The position numbers and the translations under genes are program-made. The notes under the pieces are model-generated. The model saw only the letters and a list, made by a program, of their open reading frames with translations, did no database searches and had not been told where the DNA came from. A DNA stretch of 64,000 nt from Cyrtodaria siliqua. Taxonomy: Eukaryota > Mollusca > Bivalvia > Adapedonta > Hiatellidae. Positions 55,025-64,000 of this stretch are shown here, in pieces (within the stretch, counting starts at the first letter, position 1; each line of letters starts with the position of its first letter). Location of the stretch: positions 53,023 through 117,022 of the forward strand of contig JAWPHD010008298.1 of NCBI GenBank assembly GCA_037043455.1. The letters are read 5' to 3'.

Positions 55025-56148
55025 TTTATTACATACCTTACTATAAATAGTAACACATTTCAGTAGGAAAACAATGATTATCAGTCCTTTTTTTAAATCC
55101 ATAATCGGCACACTGTGCCATTATGAATTATGGAAAATCGGCACAGCAGCAACAGACTGTCCGCACGCGATGACGTCGACGTCATCAAGCAACATGACTT
55201 TCAGGTCTCACACCACAATTAATTTCCCATAGGGTTACTGTATAGCTGTTTCCAACACATGACCTTCAAAACGTGCCAGCAGACCTTGTTGTTGGTTTAA
55301 TATCTTCAGGACTGCTAAGATCTGTAAAATAAAACAAAAAAATACAAACATTAGCCAGGTTGGTTTTTTTCCTCGCTCATATTTATGCAACCTCTATGAA
55401 AAATACCAAATTCATACACTATCTAGCTGACTTTGTGGTGCTTCGGTCAAATGCTTATGAATTTTGAATGCAACTTCATATCAACGTGGGATTTTCTGTA
55501 TCATCAGTCTTTTACACTGCAGATGTATGCTGAAGCAAAGAAAAACCTCTTTGTCAAATTAAAATTTGCCTAAAATGTAGAAAAAATTAGAATTATTTTC
55601 TGTTTTCCTTTTGTCTCTAGGTCCGTGAGCTTTCAAGGGAGATAATAGAGGTGTGAGACCTTAACGTCATCAAGCACCAAAAACGTCATAGGGAGAGCTA
55701 TAGGGCGCAGGAGCGAACGTTGAAATTTCGACTGCAGTTTTCACAGTCCAGTTCCGTTGAATTATCGAAATATAGATCTACTGACAGACGTGGTTTTTAA
55801 AAACAGTCATGGCAGAAAACTGATTTTAAAGTAGTTTATTAATTTAACATACGTAATTCATTTATTTGCAAAACAATTGTTTTCACCTGAAGACTACTTA
55901 TATGCTTAAATCGTACCGTTTTGTTCTTGTTCTTCTTCTCCATTTATAGTAAGGTATGTAATAAAAAGACAAATATACGGCCGTGGTGTGCCTTTTGTCC
56001 ATAATGGCACACCTAGTGCATGGCCCTCGGGCCATTAAGGCACTAGGTGTGCCATATAGTGCATGGCCCTCGGGCTAAAGCCCTCGGGCCATTTTAGGCA
56101 CTAGGTGTGCCATTATCGACAAAAGGCACACCACGACCGTACATTAAC
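55025..56148. mobile_element. Insertion in the satellite, with 24-bp inverted repeats and a compound hairpin
   Basis: TTTATTACATACCTTACTAT (55025) is inverted as ATAGTAAGGTATGTAATAAA (55946-55965). CAGGTCTCACACC (55203) and GGTGTGAGACC (55648) form a second inverted pair. At the right end lies a hairpin (55976-56141). The satellite unit is broken at 55024 and resumes near 56149. No transposase frame was found. Confidence 0.65.
55976..56141. repeat. Compound hairpin with CCCTCGGG apexes
   Basis: TACGGCCGTGGTGTGCCTTT pairs with AAAGGCACACCACGACCGTA at the far end. Inside, GCACACCTAGTGCATGGCCC and related blocks occur three times in alternating orientation around CCCTCGGGCC. The apex resembles that of the MITE at 42385-42489. 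Confidence 0.85.
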
Positions 56149-56518
56149 CTTTAAATAAAGCCCACCTGTTAACCAAGACACTGTCATGCAATCTGACAAC
56201 ACGTGTTCATTAGTTTACAATAATGCCCACCTGTAACACATGATACTATCGTGCAGTCTGACAACACGTGTTTATTAGTTGACTATAATGCCCACCTGTT
56301 AACCCTGACACTGTGGTACAGTTTGACAACACATGTTTAGTAGTTTACTATAATGCCCACCTGCTAACCATGACACTGTGGTTCAGACTGACAACAGGTG
56401 GTCGTTAGTTTACTATGATGCCCACCTGTTAACCATGACACTGTCGTGCAGTATGACAACACGTGTTCATTAGTTTACTATAATACCCACCTGTTAACTA
56501 TGATACTGTCGTGCAGTC
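56149..56518 (+). repeat. 65-bp satellite, continuation, about 6 units
   Basis: The same unit as at 53053, moderately divergent. The last unit is cut at GTCGTGCAGTCT (56518) by the copy of the 450-bp interspersed repeat. Confidence 0.9.
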
Positions 56519-56957
56519 TTTTCGATATACCACGAGTTATATAAGTTTGCAAACAAGCAAGGATTTACGCAAGCGTAAAATAGCTGCCGAGAGACAAGAA
56601 GTTAACATAATAATATATCAAGTCACGGGTGTTAAAACAATATTGAAAAAACAAATGTTGTCACGGAGACATAAACACGACACGACCGTTTTTTCTTACA
56701 TTCTTCCCGATTTTTACCATCAGTTCTTCCTACCAAGCATTTTAAATCAATGTGGGCCACCTCGCTTCTTTCTGTTCAAAAACCTTGACAGGCCTTACAT
56801 GTATATTGATTACAATTACCTTGTAATACGACGTGCTAAAAGTACACATCACCACAGAAATACAATTGTTCACGTGTTCGTAAGAGTGAACATTACAACA
56901 CATATAAACTGTTCACTGTTACCATGTGTAATTATAAGATTGCGTTATCAAAAGTGA
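56519..56957 (-). repeat. Copy of the 8525-8975 interspersed repeat
   Basis: Opposite orientation to the copy at 8.5 kb; shared blocks listed there. The 148-aa frame at 56511-56957 lies wholly within it and is not kept open in the other copy. Confidence 0.75.
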
Positions 56958-57014
56958 AAAATGTAAAGGAATAATATAACCCAATGAAAATTTTAAAAAA
57001 AAAGGAAATCAGCA

Positions 57015-57082
57015 GTCTTGAACCCTACCTTCCTGGGAACTAACACGACACCTCGACCAACTGCACTATTGGGGCTTCTTGA
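57015..57082 (-). repeat. tRNA-like sequence, probable SINE head
   Basis: On the minus strand AGCCCCAATAGTGCAGTTGG (A-box-like) and GAAGGTAGGGTTCAAGACTG (B-box-like) occur at tRNA spacing, but stems are imperfect. Not a functional tRNA. Confidence 0.4.
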
Positions 57083-58825
57083 ATGCTTGGTCGCTAATAT
57101 ACATATATAATAGTAATGATTACATGCTACATTTCAGTAGACTGGTTTACGAAAACGTCATTTCAGCAAGTGAAATGGTAACCTTTCAACATTACAAAAT
57201 ATGTGTTTATACCATTCAAGTTTTTCAGACGAGTTCTCTAGGAATTCAAGTTGTAAAGCATGCTTATTGCCACTTACATGAGTCACAGTCTGTTAACCAT
57301 AGACAGATATAAATGCCATATAAGAGTCTAGTATGCGCTGTCAAACAAAATCGATAATGACTCTGATCCAATTCCCACAGCCCAATTCGGTAATTACTTA
57401 CAAAGATTATGTCTCTATGAAATCTCTTCAGCTTTTAGCACAATTTGCTCAGAGGAAGTTGGATATTACAACTCTACTTTTCCAAGGCTAATAATGTGCA
57501 TACCCAATTGTATGAACCCTTACTGTAAATCACTGTTAGACATACATTGCATGAGAAAATGTTATTCAATTAAATATCAGATGACGAGTCCCACTCAATA
57601 AAGCTTTTGTATAAAGTACAGACATAAATTAGGTTTTTAATTAATTGTGTTTTGGTTTTATTTTTGTTCCAAAACAATAAAGAATTACCAGAAAAGTAAT
57701 GTATATAGTACAGCTAAATTATTAACTTATATTTATCTTTATTGATGTCAAGTACATTTTTTTTTAGCTATTACCTAGATAATATTCAATATAGCAATGC
57801 TAAACAAAGAAATAACTTTAATCTGGCCTCACCCTATATAGCTGGGCCATGTTTTATTAAACATCTTACGACAAGTATCAAATTTTAAAATCTTTCACTT
57901 TTTTTCACCTAAGCATTCAATGTAGACAATTATATGGGCACATAGTGCAGAAATATCAAATGTTTAAGAAAATTAAATGAAATCACGTTTATTTTTTGAA
58001 AAGTGTAATTAATAGTGTAGCATTTAAGAAACTGATTGGTCTTAAGTTGTTTCATAAAATGGGGCCCTTAACTGCTCGGTCATGTCGCATGTCATCAGTA
58101 AATAAGCAAGCTTTCCGTGCTTTTTCAATGACCAGTTAGCGTTGGGAAATATGTCTTTACAAGCACTTCCGTTTTGAGATAAGAAAAGTAATTTGCTAAG
58201 GAAGTTGAAAATCAATCTGCTTCTCGATATACAACAATTCCTGTATGTAATCTCTGCAATCACACAGGGAGAGCTTCCTCTCCGATTTCCCAACATGTAA
58301 ATCGGTTTAATCGGAAATTTTGATTTTCCCAAAAGAATCGTTTGGCGGATTTATACATAGTTCGTGGAAGAATTTTCATCAAGTGCGTTAAAAGGTCTCC
58401 AAATATGTTTTTGCCGTCGATTCCAGAATAGAAGATCTGCTTGTTTGAATACAGGTGTTATTATTTGAACAGTATGCAAGAAATCAGCGTAAACTCTATC
58501 GCTAAGCGATGGAGCATATAATACCGACAGTTCCCCCCCCCCTCCTCCCCCCCCCCCCCTCCCCCCACACACACACAGGACACACTCCAACTAAAAAGCA
58601 AACCTTCAATAACAAACAACTACATAAGACAACACAATCACCAAAAGGCATAGCCGATAATGTAACGGTTCTGCCCGTAAGAGCTATGTGTATTGTATAT
58701 TTTTTATTACACGTCTACGCGACACGACGTCAAATAAATGAGACGAGATCTACGTGGTCATAATTTGCTCTCTGTAACGTGTGCAAGTATAGGTTTGGGT
58801 GTTTCTTATAACTGTGTAGTGGTGG
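57083..58825. other. AT-rich intergenic region
   Basis: No gene recognised. A poly-C run at 58530-58566 with a following (CA)n gives spurious Pro- and Gly-rich frames. The 96-aa minus frame at 58042-58332 has no recognisable feature. Confidence 0.45.
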
Positions 58826-58827
58826 CC

Positions 58828-59040
58828 CGGTTACCTCAGTTGGTAGAGCACTAGCCATGTAAGCGAGGGTTCCCAGGTTCGAGTCACTTTTCCCCCATGG
58901 ATGGTTTTCTTCAACCGCTTACAATGCAATCGTTCTGTATCTTACTGTGCAAGTATGCCGTTCTTGAGAGGGGTGTAAAATTGTCTTGCTGCGTGTACAA
59001 GGGCAGCCCTATCCGGTGCATTTTATTTTAAGGATGGCAA
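58828..59040 (+). repeat. tRNA-derived SINE
   Basis: The head is GGCCCGGTTACCTCAGTTGG / TAGAGCACTAGCCATGTAAG with a B box CCCAGGTTCGAGTCAC. The body is about 130 bp, with GCCGTTCTTGAGAGGGGTGT, and ends in a T-rich tail. Distinct from the family at 18636 and 37381. Confidence 0.65.
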
Positions 59041-59179
59041 AGAACTTGTGTGCTTATCAAGTAGTTTGAATGTCCATGTTTTAAGAAAGTTGAAAAAATT
59101 TATTCCAGATTTGTTTGTTTATTTGAATGGTGTTTTACCTAAATTTTAGCACATGTTAGCCCTATATGACTGTCAAAAT

Positions 59180-59400
59180 ACCATATTTTTCCTGGGTAGA
59201 ACCAGTACAGTAACAGTTTATCTCCCGCCACCCGTAAGACTAAAGATTGACACTTTTTCTCACTCGACAAGTCAAGCTTCCAGTGGGATTCGAACATGCA
59301 GCAGTGAGAGGCGAGAAAGTTTTAGCCCTCATCCCACAAGTCCGGGGTTCACGGTGGGGTCACATCCCAGAACGCACTCCGCAATTCATTACTGGGTTGG
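59180..59400 (-). repeat. tRNA-derived SINE (minus strand), relative of 18636
   Basis: On the minus strand the B-box-like TGGGATTCGAACATG is in complement, with GAGGCGAGAAAGT; the body TCTCCCGCCACCCGTAAG and CTGGGTAGAACCAGTACAGT is the complement of the 18760-18790 body. The two are members of one SINE family. Confidence 0.6.
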
Positions 59401-59753
59401 AACACTAACCATGCACTCAGACTGAATAACGGTTTCAGCAAAGCGAAACCTTTTTTTTCCTCGATATCATACTGCACACAGTTCTGACACACACGGCAGC
59501 CTCTATGCTGAGGAAGGGTTTACAGGTTTTTCGTTTACATCTCCGAAGGATGGCATACTTTCGCAGTACCTTGTCCGAATAAGATCGAGAGTCAGTTATG
59601 CTATCCACTCCACCACCACAGTTCCTCCACAGTTGGGAATGTGAAAGACTTTTTTTTGCTCGAAGTTCAGGAGGAGTGGGTTTGAACACCGTTATGTTTA
59701 TAAGTTCCGTACACATAAACCTGGTCCATCAGGCCCCTTATATATGTATTTAG

Positions 59754-60592
59754 AACAGTCTATTAAATCATTTTAGAATTATTTTATTATTAGACTTTTG
59801 TGCTTTTGAGTTTCAAGAACCTCATTACTCAATGTCCAGTAAAACCTCAGTGTGTTCTGAGAATGTAATGAGCTTTAAATTAACTGGTTTCATTGGTCTA
59901 ATTTTTATCACTTCATTCATTCTATCATGACATCACTTTCTGGTATTATGACATCACACTGATATTATGACATCACATCCTGCTATTATGACATCACGTC
60001 ATGTTATTATGATGGAACTTAGTAAATCGTGAACGCTCGGCCAATCCCGTCAGTTTTCGGGATCCTGCCTCGTATGTATCACGGCGATTCGGTATGTTCA
60101 AAATCTTGACACTCTGTTAGCCGGAAGGCAACGGCACAGAAAATAATGCACTGTTGCTATGTAAACAATACGACCGTTAGACACACGTGTTGATGTATAA
60201 TTTGCGTTGAGTGTTTGTTTTTTACAATGCAATTGAAGGTTTTATCACTGCTTTCATGTAAATAAACTACTGATGGAGCAATTGGGTGAATAACATTGCA
60301 ACATCGATAATAACTTTGATTTTGAATGCAAATTTGTTTTGGCGGGAATCTAAGGCGCGAAGACGTAACCAATATTTAAACCTACGTATTACATTCGAGC
60401 AATGCTGCGAAGCAGTGTACGAGATGTTGCGAATGGCAACTCAGTGTGTTCTCAGATCTGAATGAGCCTTTTAATTGCTTTTAGAAACAGATTAAGAGTG
60501 TTTGTATCACTCAATGAGTAATGAGTTTCTTGAAACCAAAAATCACAACATTCTAAAAATAAAATAATTCTAAAATGATTTAATAGACTGTT
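59754..60592. mobile_element. TIR element with TSD TTAG, carrying the 390-bp repeat
   Basis: The ends are AACAGTCTATTAAATCATTT and its complement, pairing over about 80-100 bp (59754-59845 with 60505-60592). TTAG flanks both sides (59750-59753, 60593-60596). Inside are four TATTATGACATCAC units (59935-60010) and a copy of the 390-bp repeat (60023-60441). There is no transposase, so it is non-autonomous with a nested insertion. Confidence 0.8.
60023..60441 (+). repeat. 390-bp interspersed repeat (copy 3)
   Basis: Collinear with 17739-18135 from CTCGGCCAATCCCGTCA to GCTGCGAAGCAGTGTACGAG. Confidence 0.75.
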
Positions 60593-60599
60593 TTAGATG

Positions 60600-61290
60600 G
60601 ATGTGTCACTGTGTGCATATGGTGGTGGAAGTATCGTTTAGGTGTCCAGTAATTGACATTTTAACCAAAATTTTACCCCGAAATTGTATAACAGATTTCT
60701 GTTTAACGCATAGAAATATACATGATTATCACGGATATCCCTGTTAGGAAATACACGTGTGAATATAAGCACATACACATATTTATATCAATTATATATA
60801 ATTATTTTACTGATTAAAATCCGCCGACGATGATCGGTTACATCCCTGTTGATTGTAACCGATGATCGATTGCAACTTTCAACCGATTGCCCATCACTAT
60901 CACCAAGTATAAAAAAAAATTAAAAGAACATGGCTAAAGTACAAAATTATATAATCGATCTAATTACCTCAGGCATGAAAAAGTCAAAGCAATAATGTTA
61001 AGAAAATATATTTATATAATGGGCATAAACAGCGCGTTTTATTTGTTAACTCCAGGTTGCGTCAACCGTCGCATTTAACAGCAGAGATGAACATTTGCGA
61101 GATGGGCATTTGAGACCACAATTCAGATGCAGTTTGCACAAGATACATATTTTAAATTGATATAATGTTATATAATGTGATATAAAGTTAGATAACAAAA
61201 TTATTATGTTGCTGGTGGAACACTTTTGAAACTCTACAGCCCTGTATCTTCTGCAGCTAAGTAGTCTAGGTCCAACGGACGATTGTTTTG
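60600..61290. other. AT-rich intergenic stretch
   Basis: A short inverted pair with GATCGGTTAC and GTAACCGATGATCG at 60830-60870. No gene recognised. Confidence 0.4.
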
Positions 61291-61291
61291 T

Positions 61292-61565
61292 AGTGTGGAA
61301 ATGTGAAACAGGGATTGGGCATCCCAAATCTTGACCGAGAAGTAGACGTACTATGATGAGGGCAGGCATAATTTGTAACCCATCCCTGTTCTTGTACCCC
61401 ATCCCTGTTTCACATTTCCACACTACATGGGTTATGGGTTCAATCCCCGGCTAGTTGAAATAAGGTAGTTCTAGGACTGGTCGGCCCGGTGTGGGTATAA
61501 TCTTACTGGGTGGGGTATCATGTCATGTGTCTACGACATAGTATTCCAGTGTGGTAGCACCTCAA
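61292..61565. repeat. Inverted repeat followed by a SINE-like sequence
   Basis: GTAGTGTGGAAATGTGAAAC (61293) pairs with GTTTCACATTTCCACACTAC (61407-61426), enclosing about 90 bp. Directly after comes ATGGGTTCAATCCCCGGCTA, a B-box-like block, with GGTCGGCCCGGTGTGGGTAT and a body to about 61565. Probably two SINE copies in opposite orientation. Confidence 0.55.
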
Positions 61566-62619
61566 AGTTGAACAATGAGCTCACTATTAAAAGTAGACAC
61601 CATCATGGTATGACTGAAAGATTGTTAAACCGCATAAATACATACATATAATATTCATCGGAAGAGGTGCTATCCTTCGAGAGAGCAGCCTTGATAGCTG
61701 AGGGTTTACGTTCTTGCGCTTAAAGCTACAGACCTCTGCCTATACCTCTCACTACCCTCTGAGGTTGCTGTCACAAAATAACTAATATGATGTGTTAACA
61801 GGACGTAAAACCGCATTTAATTTCATTTATCCTCTGCGGAAAATAAAAAGAACACAAATGGATTCTATGAAACTAATGGGTAAGGTATACTTCTATTCTG
61901 TAACTTGGGCGTCTGCATTCAGAGCCTCCAGTGATCAACTGGCACTCACTAAACACTTCATCCCTGCAAAAATGGTAATATATTTAAACCTGTGACTGTG
62001 CAAAGTCAATTGGCTCGAGATGGGTATGGTTCGTGTAAGGTCGAACATGACTTATGTTCAAGTATGTGCGTACACTATTACATAAGAGCAGGACTTACAA
62101 CTTCTATTAATTTCATTTTCTATAAACATAAAAAAACACCCAAAAAAAACAACTAAATAATGGGTTGCTGAGCTGTTGAACAACACATACTTGTTGAACA
62201 ATTTAATTGATACTGCTCTGGTAGGCTGGATATTTTGGTTTTTAATTTTGACATCTTGGTCCCCAGTTCAGTCGAGCTAGTATTGGTTGGTCAGAAGTTT
62301 GAGCCAGGCTACCCAGTTGCAATATAAATTCAACTGATGTGAGAATGTATAGATCTAAGTATACAAGTCATTGCTAAAATAAAAATTTCAAAGTCTATTG
62401 GGTATTGGTCTGAAAGTTCTTGGCGCCTCAGTAAAAAGTGGTTTCAGGTTATTGACACGGTGATAAGATATATATTTTTCAAGGGGAAAATCAACGCTGT
62501 CGGCCCCAACAGATACCGGTTTAATTGTTGTTCTCTCTATTATATCTATTTATATTATAGCTAGCGAAATTGTTTTAATCGGTTTGTTACCCTTTCCCGC
62601 TCATATACGCCACAACTAC
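61566..62619. other. Intergenic stretch left of the second Polinton
   Basis: No gene recognised. The 67-aa frame at 61792-61995 has no family resemblance. CCTTGATAGCTGAGGGTTTA near 61692 is weakly tRNA-like. Confidence 0.4.
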
Positions 62620-64000
62620 AGTAGTATAGATACTGGGAGTATATGCGCAGTTCCTCCCTCGCGACAAATAATCAGCCATTATTAGTAGTCTCCTGTTGCC
62701 CTTAACACAAACATTTGCAAACGTCAAATGACGATGCCATGCTTGCTGCCAGACCCCACACAACTACACAAAACTGCTCGATTACCCTTCGCTTAGGAAG
62801 AACGTTACCAGTACCCCCAGTATCTATTAAAAAAAATTGTAAATAACAAAAACATTTGAAACTCATTAAGCAAAGTCTTCATCACCGCTCTGCATATCAT
62901 TTTTTACCATAGAGTATTTTACTTAAATGCTAATGTATCCTGCCAATTATCTAGTATGTACCGTTTATCATCATAAGCTGATAAACTTTTTTTATTGATT
63001 ACATAGCTGCTTATGTTATGCTTTTGTGATCTAATAACTTTCATCTCATGGTGAGCTTCTGTTGCCGTAAACAAAATATTTTTGTAATCATCATGTGCTA
63101 TCTGTTTTTTAACAACACACTTTTTAACACCCTTACATTCCTTTGTTCTAACCTCATTGTCTAACATATACGACTATAGTTTACTTCGTAGTCCGACAAA
63201 TTCAACAATAGGCATACCACACGTTTCATCTTTCATCTTGCCAATAACCTTTTTATTATCATTAAAATGAAACTTACTTTTTGGATCATAATCACAATTA
63301 TCAAAAAGTTCTTTATCCTTGTAAAAGTCTGCATACACATCTTTTGTTTTTATTTCATAGCACAAGGAATCGGTATCAGTAAATAATAATTTAGCTTTTT
63401 TATCATATTTATTTTTAATGTAGTTGTAATGGAAATCATACATCAAATAGTTTGACAAGTCTAAAATACACATACCGACATAACAAGGACGATTTAAAAC
63501 TAATCGTTCTTTTATTATGTTTATAGCAAATAAATTTTCATTAAACATTTTACAAGAAATAAATGAAGATCTTGTTGCATATTTTAAAAGGATCTCCTCG
63601 TCGTGAGTTAATTTATCATTAATTCTTTTTCTCAAATTTTCCATAGTTTTACCAAAAACTGAATTGTTCATCAGTTTGAAGAAATCCTTTTCAAAAGCAT
63701 TTTTACCGGCTGTTCTCTTAGCAGTATTAAAGTCTATATATGTCTTTAACCACTGTGATTCGTCGAACTGTAGTATTCGATGTATTTTTGTCACCTTTAA
63801 TCCGAGCATTTTATACAATTCTAAGTTTCTAAAATGCACGACATACTTTTCTTTATTTTTCAACGTCGTAACAAGTTTATTAACATTACAAGATCCTAAA
63901 TTAAACTTTTGTTTTAAATTTTTACAATAGTCTGACAACCACTCATCTTTGATATTTAAACTTTCCGGGGCAAGAGGATAATCATTATGCAAGTCATGTA
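62620..64000. mobile_element. Second Polinton, left end, continues past the window
   Basis: AGTAGTATAGATACTGGGAG followed by TATATGCGCAG resembles the TIR tip of the first Polinton (AGTAGTATATAAAG ... GCGCAG in the right TIR). A TACCCCCAGTATCTATTA block near 62812 recalls the AATACCTCCAGTTTATAAAC of the first TIR. The polymerase gene then lies on the minus strand, 300 bp in, as expected for a left end. The TSD cannot be tested without the right end. Confidence 0.65.
62919..64000 (-). pseudogene. POLB: Protein-primed DNA polymerase B (second Polinton), one late stop, partial
   Basis: The C-terminal 360 residues are in the window; the gene enters from the right edge. Motif B (FGKTMENLRKR, preceded by Asn-Asn-Ser-Val) and motif C (FTDTDSLCYEI) are intact. 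One TAG at 63174 interrupts the frame after GLRSKL; the same frame continues to TAA 62919 (last residues DKRYILDNWQDTLAFK). Compared with the copy at 27982 it has far fewer breaks and so is younger. Whether the stop is fatal is not known: about 85 residues would be lost. Confidence 0.9.

Noticed and set aside
53053..56518. CRISPR-like array
   Set aside because: The 65-bp units are contiguous without unique spacers and the setting is a eukaryotic genome; it is a satellite.
56511..56957. 148-aa plus-strand ORF
   Set aside because: Wholly inside the interspersed repeat shared with 8525-8975; the other copy has no matching frame.

Overview
The window looks like nuclear DNA of a bivalve-type mollusc. 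It is AT-rich, genes are sparse and split by introns, and most of the sequence is transposons, MITEs, tRNA-derived SINEs and satellites. The SINE style, a Polinton/Maverick with clam-like gene order and the repeats beginning with an AGCTCGACTATTCGA-type end all fit a bivalve; the species cannot be told from this sequence. Most short open frames are chance or repeat-derived.

Layout. 1-9.2 kb: tandem and dispersed repeats, a 356-bp hairpin MITE (3939-4294, 5-bp TSD) and one doubtful terminal exon (7301-7386). 9.2-16.5 kb: a 5'-truncated APE-type non-LTR retrotransposon with an open RT frame, a polypyrimidine-rich repeat element (11.78-14.01 kb) and a second LINE remnant with RNase H (15036-16523, 11-bp TSD). 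17.0-26.04 kb: the only convincing host gene, four exons encoding a predicted 214-aa secreted, 16-cysteine protein, with repeats in its introns. 26.2-26.5 kb: a LINE 3' tail with a 10-bp TSD.

27067-48275: a 21.2-kb Polinton (Maverick), bounded by terminal inverted repeats that share a 20-bp tip and by the 6-bp target duplication CACGCA. Leftward genes: protein-primed DNA polymerase B, a 45-aa ORF, an unknown gene, a small membrane protein and a large Pro-rich protein. Rightward genes: a VLTF3-like zinc protein, packaging ATPase, a fibre-like protein, a penton-like minor capsid protein, a pVI-like minor capsid protein with two candidate protease sites, the double jelly-roll major capsid protein, a Gly/Ala-rich capsid-associated protein, the adenain-type cysteine protease, a phospholipase A2-domain protein and a chromodomain integrase. 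Together these are a replication, packaging, capsid and integration set, but most genes carry frameshifts or stops, so the copy is dead. The penton-like gene is split by a 1.7-kb DNA transposon (CTTA TSD, itself holding a SINE) and by a nearly full-length LINE (itself holding a hairpin MITE).

48.3-62.6 kb: about 270-bp repeats, a decayed mariner transposase, a 65-bp satellite array (53.05-56.52 kb) interrupted by a foldback element, several SINEs and a TTAG-flanked TIR element. 62620-64000: the left end of a second, younger Polinton whose polymerase is open except for one late stop codon; it runs off the window.

The most interesting material is the Polinton: exact ends, a recurring TAATCTAAT gene-junction motif, a shared TTTAAGCCCTA-like motif near start sites, a pVI-like protein with two adenain consensus sites, and a probable PLA2-integrase-chromodomain fusion.
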